Positions 46,909 through 58,924 of a stretch of 64,000 nt of DNA are shown here, piece after piece. The notes under the pieces were generated by a model that made no database searches, was not told the DNA's origin, and was given only the letters and a program-made list of their open reading frames with translations. This DNA comes from Synaphobranchus kaupii (taxonomy: Eukaryota; Chordata; Actinopteri; Anguilliformes; Synaphobranchidae). The number at the start of each line of letters is the position of its first letter. Position 1 is the first letter of the stretch. The position numbers were made by a program, and so were the translations under genes. The stretch lies in the NCBI GenBank assembly GCA_029718625.1, contig CM056376.1, positions 94,407,945-94,471,944 on the forward strand, in the 5' to 3' direction.

Positions 46909-47460
46909 ACTTTATTATTTGTATGTGTGGTTGGTGCTTTAGCGTTTTATTCTCACTTTGCCAGCTAGCTAGCTGCCATCGTCAGGTAATTTACTAACGT
47001 GAACGTTAGTTCGCTACGTTCCTAGTGCATGCATTGCAGGCAGTTAATCACATAGCCTAAGTTACTTCAACATGTAACTGTTAGCTAGCTGTATTTCGAT
47101 AATTTATAATATCTACTGTAGCTTTAATGTTTTCTGAAACTACTTGATGTTTAGCTCGGTAGATAGCACTAGTAACGTTAATTTCAGTTGAATTTGGTGT
47201 CCAGCCATGCACAGCTAGCTAGCCAGCAACAGTATTTAGGCGCTAACTTTAGCTAGCTAACTTAAATAATCTTCCGTGGGGATGATTTTTCACAAGCTGT
47301 TTTTATTCGGATGAATGGTATGTGTGGAGTTCTTGGCCTCGTCATTGAAAAGTTTAGTAGCTAAGTAATCTGATTAGTGGAGTTCGCAGGGTGCGCATCG
47401 TGTTACTGTTTGCTTGCTAACGTGCTAGCAACCTGGCTAACCTAACATTATAGCTAAAAC

Positions 47461-47496
47461 TGTTGACACCCCCCCCCCCCCCCCCTCCCCCCCTCA
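47461..47496 (+). repeat. Poly-C tract
   Basis: A homopolymer-like C run with single T interruptions. It is a likely source of length error. Confidence 0.85.
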
Positions 47497-47756
47497 AGTT
47501 TGTTATATTTATAATTATTTATCATTTATTCTGCAATATGTAGTGTGCACAAAGCCAACGTTGCTATTTTTGTTCTAGCTCAGACAGCAATTTAAACGAC
47601 AATGAAGTTGGCTCCCGATTCGCAGCTCCCGATTCGGAATTGCCGGTCCACCTTAAATCGGTCGCGAAAAGCGATTGTGTGCTTTCACGGTCATCCTTCC
47701 GCTTTTTTCTCCGCTAAATGTAATTGGCTCAACATTCTGATAGCCTAGTTGTGTGT

Positions 47757-47764
47757 ACATACAT

Positions 47765-47852
<88 letters not shown>
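47757..47852. repeat. (CATA)n(CA)n microsatellite
   Basis: Six catac-type units are followed by about 38 CA dinucleotides. The corresponding place in the right arm (58003-58047) has aaaaataaa repeats and a short tatgtatacacacac tract. Confidence 0.95.
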
Positions 47853-47854
<2 letters not shown>

Positions 47855-50800
47855 CACCGTTTTGAAATAATCGCACTCCAAACTTCCTATGTCCACCAAT
47901 GTAAATTGCTGAAAAAGGTGAAATTTTGAATAGGATTTTCTTGCCAATTTTAGAACGTCTCAAACTTTTGACACTTGGGTATGAGAGAAGAGGTTCTCCA
48001 CTATATCTGACCCGAGTTGGGTGAAATATTACTGTAGCATTTTGAAATAATCCCACTTCAAACTTTCTATGTAATCCAATGTAAATCGACTGAAAAAGGT
48101 GAAATTTTGAATAGGATTTTCTTGCCAATTTTAGAACGTCTCAAACTTTTGACACTTGGGTATGAGAGAAGAGGCCCTCCACTATATCTGACCCGAGTTG
48201 GGTGAAATATTACTGTAGCATTTTGAAATAATCCCACTTCAAACTTTCTATGTAATCCAATGTAAAACGACTGAAAAAGGTGAAAGTTTGAATAGGATTT
48301 TCTTGCCAATTTTAGAACGTCTCAAACTTTTGACACCTGGGTATGAGAGAAGAGGTCCTCCTCTATATCTGACCTGAGTTGGGTGAAATATTACTGTAGC
48401 ATTTTGAAATAATCCCACTTCAAACTTTCTATGTAATCCAATGTAAATCGACTGAAAAAGGTGAAATTTTGAATAGGATTTTCTTGCCAATTTTAGAACG
48501 TCTCAAACTTTTGACACTTGGGTATGAGAGAAGAGGTCCTCCACTATATCTGACCCGAGTTGGGTGAAATATTACTGTAGCATTTTGAAATAATCCCACT
48601 TCAAACTTTCTATGTAATCCAATGTAAAACGACTGAAAAAGGTGAAAGTTTGAATAGGATTTTCTTGCCAATTTTAGAACGTCTCAAACTTTTGACACTT
48701 GGGTATGAGAGAAGACGTCCTCCACTATATCTGACCCGAGTTGGGTGAAATATTACTGTAGCATTTTGAAATAATCCCACTTCAAACTTTCTATGTAATC
48801 CAATGTAAAACGACTGAAAAAGGTGAAAGTTTGAATAGGATTTTCTTGCCAATTGTAGAACGTCTCAAACTTCTGACACTAGGGTATGAGAGAAGAGGTC
48901 CTCCTCTATATCTGACCTGAGTTGGGTGAAATATTACTGTAGCATTTTGAAATAATCCCACTTCAAACTTTCTATGTAATCCAATGTAAAACGACAGAAA
49001 AATGTGAAAGTTTGAATAGGATTTTCTTGGCAATTTTAGAACGTCTCAAACTTTTGACACTTGGGTATGAGAGAAGAGGTCCTCCACTATATCTGAACCA
49101 AGTTGGGTGAAATATTACTGTAGCATTTTGAAATAATCCCACTTCAAACTTTCTATGTAATCCAATGTAAATCGACTGAAAAAGGTGAAATTTTGAATAG
49201 GATTGTCTTGCCAATTTTAGAACGTCTCAAACTTTTGACACTTGGGTATGAGAGAAGAGGCCCTCCACTATATCTGACCCGAGTTGGGTGAAATATTACT
49301 GTAGCATTTTGAAATAATCCCACTTCAAACTTTCTATGTAATCCAATGTAAAACGACTGAAAAAGGTGAAAGTTTGAATAGGATTTTCTTGCCAATTTTA
49401 GAACGTCTCAAACTTTTGACACCTGGGTATGAGAGAAGAGGTCCTCCTCTATATCTGACCTGAGTTGGGTGAAATATTACTGTAGCATTTTGAAATAATC
49501 CCACTTCAAACTTTCTATGTAATCCAATGTAAAACGACAGAAAAAGGTGAAAGTTTGAATAGGATTTTCTTGGCAATATTAGAACGTCTCAAACCTTTGA
49601 CACTTGGGTATGAGAGAAGAGGTCCTCCACTATATCTGACCCAAGTTGGGTGAAATATTACTGTAGCATTTTGAAATAATCCCACTTCAAACTTTCTATG
49701 TAATCCAATGTAAAACGACTGAAAAAGGTTAAAGTTTGAATAGGATTTTCTTGCCTATTTTAGAACGTCTCAAACTTTTGACACCTGGGTATGAGAGAAG
49801 AGGTCCTCCTCTATATCTGACCCGAGTTGGGTGAAATATTACTGTAGCATTTTGAAATAATCCCACTTCAAACTTTCTATGTAATCCAATGTAAATCGAC
49901 TGAAAAAGGTGAAATTTTGAATAGGATTGTCTTGCCAATTTTAGAACGTCTCAAACTTTTGACACTTGGGTATGAGAGAAGAGGCCCTCCACTATATCTG
50001 AACCAAGTTGGGTGAAATATTACTGTAGCATTTTGAAATAATCCCACTTCAAACTTTCTATGTAATCCAATGTAAATCGACTGAAAAAGGTGAAATTTTG
50101 AATAGGATTGTCTTGCCAATTTTAGAACGTCTCAAACTTTTGACACTTGGGTATGAGAGAAGAGGCCCTCCACTATATCTGACCCGAGTTGGGTGAAATA
50201 TTACTGTAGCATTTTGAAATAATCCCACTTCAAACTTTCTATGTAATCCAATGTAAAACGACTGAAAAAGGTGAAAGTTTGAATAGGATTTTCTTGCCAA
50301 TTTTAGAACGTCTCAAACTTTTGACACCTGGGTATGAGAGAAGAGGTCCTCCTCTATATCTGACCTGAGTTGGGTGAAATATTACTGTAGCATTTTGAAA
50401 TAATCCCACTTCAAACTTTCTATGTAATCCAATGTAAAACGACAGAAAAAGGTGAAAGTTTGAATAGGATTTTCTTGGCAATATTAGAACGTCTCAAACC
50501 TTTGACACTTGGGTATGAGAGAAGAGGTCCTCCACTATATCTGACCCAAGTTGGGTGAAATATTACTGTAGCATTTTGAAATAATCCCACTTCAAACTTT
50601 CTATGTAATCCAATGTAAAACGACTGAAAAAGGTTAAAGTTTGAATAGGATTTTCTTGCCTATTTTAGAACGTCTCAAACTTTTGACACCTGGGTATGAG
50701 AGAAGAGGTCCTCCTCTATATCTGACCCGAGTTGGGTGAAATATTACTGTAGCATTTTGAAATAATCCCACTTCAAACTTTCTATGTAATCCAATGTAAA

Positions 50801-52690
50801 TCGACTGAAAAAGGTGAAATTTTGAATAGGATTGTCTTGCCAATTTTAGAACGTCTCAAACTTTTGACACTTGGGTATGAGAGAAGAGGCCCTCCACTAT
50901 ATCTGACCCAAGTTGGGTGAAATATTACTGTAGCATTTTGAAATAATCCCACTTCAAACTTTCTATGTAATCCAATGTAAAACGACTGAAAAAGGTGAAA
51001 GTTTGAATAGGATTTTCTTGCCAATTGTAGAACGTCTCAAACTTTTGACACTAGGGTATGAGAGAAGAGGTCCTCCTCTATATCTGACCTGAGTTGGGTG
51101 AAATATTACTGTAGCATTTTGAAATAATCCCACTTCAAACTTTCTATGTAATCCAATGTAAAACGACAGAAAAATGTGAAAGTTTGAATAGGATTTTCTT
51201 GCCTATTTTAGAACGTCTCAAACTTTTGACACCTGGGTATGAGAGAAGAGGTCCTCCTCTATATCTGACCCGAGTTGGGTGAAATATTACTGTAGCATTT
51301 TGAAATAATCCCACTTCAAACTTTCTATGTAATCCAATGTAAATCGACTGAAAAAGGTGAAAGTTTAAATAGGATTTTCTTGCCAATTTTAGAACGTCTC
51401 AAACTTTTGACACTAGGGTATGAGAGAAGAGGTCCTCCTCTATATCTGACCTGAGTTGGGTGAAATATTACTGTAGCATTTTGAAATAATCCCACTTCAA
51501 ACTTTCTATGTAATCCAATGTAAAACGACAGAAAAATGTGAAAGTTTGAATAGGATTTTCTTGGCAATATTAGAACGTCTCAAACTTTTGACACTTGGGT
51601 ATGAGAGAAGAGGTCCTCCACTATATCTGACCCAAGTTGGGTGAAATATTACTGTAGCATTTTGAAATAATCCCACTTCAAACTTTCTATGTAATCCAAT
51701 GTAAAACGACTGAAAAAGGTTAAAGTTTGAATAGGATTTTCTTGCCTATTTTAGAACGTCTCAAACTTTTGACACCTGGGTATGAGAGAAGAGGTCCTCC
51801 TCTATATCTGACCCGAGTTGGGTGAAATATTACTGTAGCATTTTGAAATAATCCCACTTCAAACTTTCTATGTAATCCAATGTAAATCGACTGAAAAAGG
51901 TGAAAGTTTAAATAGGATTTTCTTGCCAATTTTAGAACGTCTCAAACTTTTGACACCTGGGTATGAGAGAAGAGGTCCTCCTCTATAGCTGACCCGAGTT
52001 GGGTGAAATATTACTGTAGCATTTTGAAATAATCCCACTTCAAACTTTCTATGTAATCCAATGTAAATCGACTGAAAAAGGTGAAAGTTTGAATAGGATT
52101 TTCTTGCCAATTTTAGAACGTCTCAAACTTTCAACACTAGGGTATGAGGTAGGACACTGCCGTTGTACCCTTGAGCAAGGTACTTAACCTGAATTGCTTC
52201 AGTATATATCCAGCTGTATAAATGGATAATATGTAAAACATGATTAAAAAAAAAGTTGTGTAAGTCGCTCTGGATAAGAGCATCTGCTAAATGCCTGTAA
52301 TGTAATGTAATGTAATGTAATGAGAGAAGAGGTCCTCCACTATATCTGACCTGAGTTGGGTGAAATATTACTGTAGCATTTTGAAATAATCCCACTTCAA
52401 ACTTTCTATGTAATCCAATGTAAAACGACAGAAAAATGTGAACGTTTGAATAGGATTTTCTTGCCAATTTTAGAACGTCTCAAACTTTTGACACTTGGGT
52501 ATGAGAGAAGAGGTCCTCCTCTATATCTGACCCGAGTTGGGTGAAATATTACTGTAGCATTTTAAAATAATCCCTCTTCAAACTTTCTATGTAATCCTTT
52601 GTAAATCTACTGAAAAAGGTGAAATTTTGGATAGGAATTTCTTTCCTATTTTAGAAGGTGTCAAACTTTTGACACTTGGATATGACAGAC
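47853..52690 (-). repeat. 181-bp satellite array, left arm, about 26 units
   Basis: Strict 181-bp periodicity, for example starts at 48067, 48248, 48429 and 48610. Each unit contains gtagcattttgaaataatcc, cacttcaaactttctatgta, ggattttcttgccaatttta, gaacgtctcaaacttttgac and gggtatgagagaagagg. Higher-order structure is visible: the five-unit block starting at 49153 is repeated nearly unchanged 905 bp later, from 50058. The innermost unit (about 52560-52680) is diverged. A SINE interrupts the array at 52149-52319. Confidence 0.95.
52149..52319 (+). mobile_element. V-SINE-type SINE inserted in the satellite
   Basis: It reads gtaggacactgccgttgtac, ccttgagcaaggtacttaac, then the conserved gtcgctctggataagagcat and ctgctaaatgcctgtaatg, with a (TGTAA)n tail. 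The interrupted satellite resumes with atgag, which also precedes the SINE (52144-52148 and 52320-52324), a short target-site duplication. Confidence 0.85.
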
Positions 52691-53099
52691 GAACGAGGTT
52701 CTATTTCATATCGGTCAACACGCCACACTATGGGGCATCCTCGCTGAGAGGAAGAGCTGCTGGGAAACTGAATAGCAAATTAACCACCACTACGGGCGGA
52801 ACCACGTCACGCCATAAATATGGCGCTTGTACGCCACCCGGCCTCTTTTGCCGACTTGAGGGCACTTGCCATCCTGAGGGTGCAAGGTTCCCCGCCTGAC
52901 CACGGTATTGGTCACAGAATACCAAATAACGTTGGGCGCGGTATATAGTGGGGTACCAGGACCGCAGGTCATTGCATTAGTGCGAATCCTGTAAAAAACA
53001 AAATGCACTATTGGCTGCTGTTCTTACCAGAAGAGCAAGCTCAAGTGGGAAACGTGGAAAATAACCACCGGGTAATAGAAACCCTAAATCATCACAAAA

Positions 53100-54264
53100 T
53101 TACATACAAGGTTGCTCCGCTGCCCTGAGGACAGAGGAGGCAACTGATGCCGATGATGCTATGTCCAGGTGATAAAACCTGTTGAAAGTGAGTGATGAGG
53201 CCCAGCCCGCTGCTGCGCAAATGTCAGCAATTGTGGCGCCACGTAGTAAGGCCCAGGAGGTAGCTACGCCCCGAGTGGAGTGAGCTACCACGCCTGTGGG
53301 AGGGGATGTGTCAGAACTGCTGTACGCCATGGAACCGTCTCTATGATCCAGAGGGCCGCGTGCTGTACAATAGGGCAAAGCCCTTCATAGCCCCACCAAA
53401 ACAATAAAAGGATTTCTGGTCTTCCTCACTGCACTTGTGCAGGAGATATAAGACCGTAGAGCCCGGACGGGGCACAGTGAGTGCAGCCTGGCTTCTTCAG
53501 GGGTCTCGTGGGGAGGATGGTGAAACGGCTCCAACACCATAGACAGAGATGTATGACCGCGAGAGGACCTTTGGCTGAAACACAAGGTTAAGAAGCAGAA
53601 AGACCGATGAGCTACTGTCACCCAACCGCATACAGGAGGGTTTTACTGACAGTGCATGCAGCTCGCTCACACGCCTCGCGGAGGCGATAGCGAGCAGGAA
53701 TGCAGTCTTCAAGGTTAGACTGAGTCCATCCAGCTCGAAGGGCGGCTCAGTGAGTGGATTCAAAGCCAGTTGTAAGTCCCACGAAGGGACTAAGTTAGAC
53801 CTGGGTGGGCAAAGCCACCTGGCTCCTCAGGGAAACTGGCTGGCGAGAGGGTGAGACCCCACCATCAGGCCCTCAATACGCTCATGGCTGTCAAATATGG
53901 CTGCCAGATAACACCTTAGCGTGGACTCCACTAGCCCCTCTTTGAAGAGGGACTGGAGGAATGCCAAAACGACTGAACTGTCATAATTGGGTAAACCCAT
54001 TATTGTGGTACCAGCAGCTAACATCTGCCCACTTCCCAGCATAGAGCGCCCTCGTAGATGGGGCTTTGATGCCTGAAATGTTTCCAGTACTGCTGGCCCC
54101 AGGCCCTGTGGCCACTCCCACCTAGGGGCCAAGCAGGTCATACAACTGTGGATTTGGTTGCCATAGCAGACCTGCGGCAGCAAATCCGCTCTGGTCGGGA
54201 GGCGCGAAGGGGTGCCCACTAGCAACTCCCTAAATGAACTGCACTGTCTGGGTGCAGGCACCAT
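53100..54264 (-). pseudogene. DIRS tyrosine recombinase, frameshifted
   Basis: The N-terminal part is at 54264-53827. The catalytic domain starts FELDGLSLTLKTAFLLAIAS, with the first Arg in ARRVSELHALSV (about 53690-53650). The C-terminal part has AHSTRGVATSWALLRG (His-x-x-Arg, about 53295-53250), ICAAAGWASSLTFNRFYHLD and the likely Tyr nucleophile in FYHLD. Three frames are needed, so no functional recombinase is made. In DIRS elements this enzyme integrates a circular DNA copy without target-site duplication. Confidence 0.8.
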
Positions 54265-54294
54265 TTCCCCGCTCTCAGGCCACCCCTGGACAGC

Positions 54295-55480
54295 CTATCG
54301 GCTTCCACATTGATTGTGCCCAGTACATGTACTGCCTTCGGGGACATACCCTAGGCCTGTGCCCACAGCAGGAGTTGACATGCTTTGCATGTCGAGTTGG
54401 AGACCAAAGCCCACCCTGTTGGTTGAGGTAGGAGACCACAGTGGAATTGTCTGTCCGGACAAGAACCTGTCTGTGTCGGACCACTGGGAGGAATGGGTCA
54501 ATGCCTGATGCACTGCCTCCGTTTCTGGCAGGTTGATGTGCTTCCCGACCCATGAGTGCCTCCACAACCCTTGCAGGGAATGACCCTCTCCGACCGCTCC
54601 CAGCCAGTCTTGGAGGCGTCCGTGGTGGTCGTCACCCTAGGTAACACACTGGGTAAATAGGGAGGAGTCGCCGCCTGTCCTCGTGCGGGCTTACTCCCTG
54701 TGCTGCCGCCCAACGCTGTAATGGACACGTATGCAGCAGCCCAAGTGGCACCACCTGGGCCGCTGAAGCCATCAAGCCAAGCAACCTCCGGTTAATGTTT
54801 ACTGTCACCTGCTGCGCTGCAGCAAAGTGGGACAGACTGTCCATCAAAAACATGCTAAAAAACCGGGCCCAGGAAAACCCTCTCTCTGGAGGGGGTGAGG
54901 TGGCTATTTTCCCCTGTTCAGGGTCAGGCCCAAGCTAGCTAAGTGGGCCAGTACTGACCTTGTATCCCTTCTGGCTTGCTCCTCTGAAGGATTGCAGATT
55001 AGCCAGTCGTCCAGGTAGTTCGCAATGCGAATCCCTTAGTGACAGAGTGGGATCAGCGTGTCTCCTTGCACTTCATAAAAAGTGTGTGGGGCCAGGGCTA
55101 GGCCGAAGGAGAGGACCGAGTGATCGTACCCTTTGCCTTGGAAGGAAAAGCGGAGGTACTTCCGGTGATCCCGGTGTATGGGGATATGGAAGTATACATC
55201 CGGCAGGGACACAGATGTGAACCAATCGCTGTCTCCCACCAGTAGGGGGAGACTGGAACGGCAGAGCATGTGCAAGGGCAGGCGCTTTAGGAAGCAGTTG
55301 AGCCCTCTCCGGCCGCGTGTGAACTGGAGCTTGTACCCCGACTCCAAGGTGCTGAGCACTGAAGGACATCGGGTACGTGGGCGCCATAGCAAGGTTACAG
55401 GGGGTAGCGGAGGACATATCCTGCGGAAATCTCTCCAACACACCACAGGCAGCGTAGTGTCGGCTAGCTAAGCCAACCAA
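54295..55480 (-). pseudogene. DIRS reverse transcriptase and RNase H, broken
   Basis: The RT part contains DWFTSVSLPDVYFHIPIHRD, HRKYLRFSFQGKGYDHSVLS and FGLALAPHTF, typical of DIRS/Ngaro-type RTs. The RNase H part has VLVRTDNSTVVSYLNQQGG. Frame changes occur between the segments, and the stretch between 55036 and 54567 is only partly recognisable. Confidence 0.8.
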
Positions 55481-55830
55481 GCAGAGGCCTAGTAGGCTGG
55501 CGCAGGTGGCTAGCAGTAGGCCTGAATCAGTAGCACTGAAGGGCTGCCAGAGACCGCTAAAACCTCAGGTAGCGTGTGTCCACTGACACAGAGGCTACTT
55601 CCGGCTTGTCCCTTTTCCCTTGCTTAGTAACAACAAGGAGAAAGAAAATTCAATGCCTCAACAGGACAAAATACAATCAGAAGATATCGGCATAACCCGA
55701 TCTACTTCTGCAAGGAAAACCGGCAGTGAACTGCCTAACAAAAGGTAACAACTCTACCGAGTAATGGTAGCCAAACAAACAGCAACAAACCGTGATTCCG
55801 TGTTGCTGGGGAGGGAAAGCCCCAGAAAGC

Positions 55831-58002
55831 CAACTCACCCAACTCAGGTCAGATATAGAGGAGGACCTCTTCTCTCATACCCAGGTGTCAAAAGTTTGAG
55901 ACGTTCTAAAATTGGCAAGAAAATCCTATTCAAACTTTCACCTTTTTCAGTCGTTTTACATTGGATTACATAGAAAGTTTGAAGTGGGATTATTTCAAAA
56001 TGCTACAGTAATATTTCACCCAACTCAGGTCAGATATAGTGGAGGACCTCTTCTCTCATACCCAAGTGTCAAAAGTTTGAGACGTTCTACAATTGGCAAG
56101 AAAATCCTATTCAAACTTTCACCTTTTTCAGTCGTTTTACATTGGATTACATAGAAAGTTTGAAGTGGGATTATTTCAAAATGCTACAGTAATATTTCAC
56201 CCAACTCAGGTCAGATATAGTGGAGGACCTCTTCTCTCATACCCAAGTGTCAAAAGTTTGAGACGTTCTACAATTGGCAAGAAAATCCTATTCAAACTTT
56301 AACCTTTTTCAGTCGTTTTACATTGGATTACATAGCAAGTTTGAAGTGGGATTATTTCAAAATGCTACAGTAATATTTCACCCAACTCGGGTCAGATATA
56401 GTGGAGGACCTCTTCTCTCTTACCCAAGTGTCAAAAGTTTGAGACGTTCTAAAATTGGCAAGAAAATCCTATTCAAACTTTCACATTTTTCTGTCGTTTT
56501 ACATTGGATTACATAGAAAGTTTGAAGTGGGATTATTTCAAAATGCTACAGTAATATTTCACCCAACTCAGGTCAGATATAGTGGAGGACCTCTTCTCTC
56601 ATACCCAGGTGTCAAAGGTTTGAGACGTTCTAAAATTGGCAAGAAAATCCTATTCAAACTTTCACCTTTTTCAGTCGTTTTACATTGGATTACATAGAAA
56701 GTTTGAAGTGGGATTATTTCAAAATGCTACAGTAATATTTCACCCAACTCGGGTCAGATATAGTGGAGGACCTCTTCTCTCATACCCAAGTGTCAAAAGT
56801 TTGAGACGTTCTAAAATTGGCAAGAAAATCCTATTCAAACTTTCACATTTTTCTGTCGTTTTACATTGGATTACATAGAAAGTTTGAAGTGGGATTATTT
56901 CAAAATGCTACAGTAATATTTCACCCAACTCGGGTCAGATATAGTGGAGGACCTCTTCTCTCTTACCCAAGTGTCAAAAGTTTGAGACGTTCTAAAATTG
57001 GCAAGAAAATCCTATTCAAACTTTCACATTTTTCTGTCGTTTTACATTGGATTACATAGAAAGTTTGAAGTGGGATTATTTCAAAATGCTACAGTAATAT
57101 TTCACCCAACTCGGGTCAGATATAGTGGAGGACCTCTTCTCTCATATCCAAGTGTCAAAAGTTTGAGACGTTTTAAAATTGGCAAGAAATTCCGATTAAA
57201 AATTCAAAGTTTTATTCAGTAGATTGACATTGGATTACATAGAAAGTTTGAAGAGGGATTATGTGAAAATGCTACAGTAATATTTCACCCAACTCAGGTC
57301 AGATATAGGGGAGGACCTCTTCTCTCATACCCAAGTGTCAAAAGTTTGAGACGTTCTAAAATTGGCAAGAAAATCCTATTCAAACTTTCACCTTTTTCAG
57401 TCGTTTTACATTGGATTACATAGAAAGTTTGAAGTGGGATTATTTCAAAATGCTACAGTAATATTTCACCCAACTCGGGTCAGATATAGTGGAGGACCTC
57501 TTCTCTCTTACCCAAGTGTCAAAAGTTTGAGACGTTCTAAAATTGGCAAGAAAATCCTATTCAAACTTTCACATTCTGTCGTTTTACATTGGATTACATA
57601 GAAAATTTGAAGTGGGATTATTTCAAAATGCTACAGTAATATTTCACCCAACTCGGGTCAGATATAGTGGAGGACCTCTTCTCTCATACCCAAGTGTCAA
57701 ATGTTTGAGACGTTCTAAAATTGGCAAGAAAATCCTATTCAAAATTTCACCTTTTTCAGTCGATTTACATTGGATTACATAGAAAGTTTGAAGTGGGATT
57801 ATTTCAAAATGCTACAGTAATATTTCACCCAACTCGGGTCAGATATAGTGGAGAACCTCTTCTCTCATACCCAAGTGTCAAAAGTTTGAGACGTTCTAAA
57901 ATTGGCAAGAAAATCCTATTCAAAATTTCACCTTTTTCAGCAATTTACATTGGTGGACATAGGAAGTTTGGAGTGCGATTATTTCAAAACGGTGCAGTAT
58001 CC
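55831..58002 (+). repeat. 181-bp satellite array, right arm, about 12 units
   Basis: It is the same unit as the left arm but on the opposite strand, with starts at 55912, 56093, 56274, 56455, 56636, 56817 and 56998. One unit (about 57160-57300) is diverged. The next starts at 57362, and a 3-bp shorter unit follows at 57543. The first unit is cut at caactcaggtcagatatag, at the DIRS junction. Confidence 0.95.
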
Positions 58003-58535
58003 AAAATAAAAAAATAAAAAAATAAAAAAATAAATATATGTATGTATACACACACAGAACTAGGCTATCAGAATGTTGAGCCAATTAGATTTAGCGGAGA
58101 AAAAAGCGGAAGGATGACCGTGAAAGCATACAATCGCTTTTCGCGACCGATTTAAGGTGGACCGGCAATTCCGAATCGGGAGCCAACTTCAGCGTCGTGC
58201 CATACAATGTGTTTCTTAAGCATTGGGTCTTTTTGGCGCCCTTTATTTTACTTGCTAACTTAAAACACTGCATGATATAAACTTGTCACACAAAGCTAAC
58301 TGAAGGTAGATGACACAATTTTTTGTGCTTGGTATAGCCTTAACTAGGCCAATTGTGTGCTTATTTCCATAGCCAATAAGGGTCTGTGCTCGCCCCCCCC
58401 ATTTTGACTTTTAATGCATCTTTGATTTTGAAGCAGTTGCAGTATTATCACAAGCTTCAAGACTAAAGAGACAGACCTCAAGGCCAGAAAATGCTGTGGA
58501 AATGTAAGTTATGCCAATTTTCTTGCTCTGTCAAG

Positions 58536-58924
58536 GTTTTGATGGCTGGAAAAACTCACTGAAATTTAAAATGGGTAATTACAGGAGCAAACTGAGAAGA
58601 GCCGGATGGCCAGAGGTTGCAGTGAATGGTGGTAAACGGAGCAGGAGCAGCCCAGATGGAGAACCCTCACGTGCCAACATTAAACGACCAAGACGAGCTG
58701 AGATTAACTTTCTCCCAAACTATCCTCAAGGCTTAGATGCCACAAGCCTGGAAGCTTTAAGGCAGGAAATGGTGGAAGAACTAAAGAAAACAGAGAAAGA
58801 TTTAATGATGATAAACCACCATATGCAAAGGACATTTGCACTCAGACGTCAGGAAATTGTGCAGTCCAGTCTCCCGATAGAGGACTTCAAGTCAAGATGG
58901 CCGGCACTGTTTCTTGAAGCTCAG
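58536..58924 (+). CDS. SAMD3-like family exon (core)
   Basis: The acceptor is gctctgtcaag and the donor is gctcag|gtaagt. It enters in phase 1 and leaves in phase 0. It contains the WKNSLKFKMGNYRSKLR block and an Arg/Lys-rich, possibly nuclear-localising segment. A splice from the candidate donor at 58503 would leave a 32-bp intron, too short for a vertebrate, so the true upstream exon is elsewhere. Confidence 0.7.

Larger units (their letters stand above)
46606..47595 (+). repeat. Direct duplication of about 130 bp, 841 bp apart
   Basis: The block agctaaaactgttg, then a C-rich run, caagtt, tttataatt, tattctgcaatatgtagtgtg, cacaaagccaac and tgttctagctcagacagc occurs at 46611-46730 and again at 47452-47586. 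The first copy runs into gccagttaatgtgtttct; the second is cut off by the fold-back element. The sequence between (46798-47450) contains many gctagctagc-type motifs. Confidence 0.8.
52691..55830 (-). mobile_element. DIRS-type tyrosine-recombinase retrotransposon, degenerate
   Basis: In minus-strand order it carries RT (about 55446-55036), RNase H (about 54565-54400) and tyrosine recombinase (about 54264-53100), the DIRS arrangement. There is no integrase or protease. The boundaries are set by where the 181-bp satellite stops (about 52690) and resumes (about 55830). The characteristic inverted terminal and internal complementary repeats were not identified, so the ends may be truncated. The frames are broken. 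Confidence 0.8.
47596..58198. mobile_element. Fold-back-type composite, 10.6 kb: inverted satellite arms around a DIRS element
   Basis: Terminal inverted repeats lie at 47596-47756 and 58045-58198 (acgac..tgaagttggctccc, gaattgccggtccacc, cgcgaaaagcgattgt). The left copy has an extra 14 bp (gcagctcccgattc). Inside them come a short simple repeat and then 181-bp satellite arrays, minus-oriented on the left and plus-oriented on the right. A DIRS element occupies the centre. The flanks gcaatttaa (47587-47595) and gccatacaa (58199-58207) resemble gccagttaa at the paralogous empty site 46731-46739, suggesting an old 9-bp duplication. Fold-back elements elsewhere have inverted repeats built of tandem subrepeats. 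The superfamily is not determined. Confidence 0.75.

Noticed and set aside
46741..46968. Open frame with a hydrophobic start (MFLKHWVFLAPFILLANFN)
   Set aside because: The same DNA recurs at 58200 without the frame continuing, so a secreted protein is not supported. At most it marks a non-coding first exon.
47653..47850. Cys/Val-rich open frame (VCVCVC)
   Set aside because: It is the translation of a CA microsatellite.
48067..57782. About 28 recurring 80-residue open frames (MARKSYSNFHLFQSFYIG...), all alike, in two opposed clusters
   Set aside because: They are by-products of the 181-bp satellite. The period is one base more than a multiple of three, so every unit opens and closes the same chance frame. 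There is no spacing for promoters and no known family.
48000..57900. CRISPR-like array
   Set aside because: The repeat is the whole 181-bp unit, with no unique spacers and no cas genes, in a vertebrate genome. It is a satellite.
58491..58535. Start codon at 58491 spliced to the exon at 58536
   Set aside because: The phase fits, but the intron would be 32 bp, too short for vertebrate splicing.
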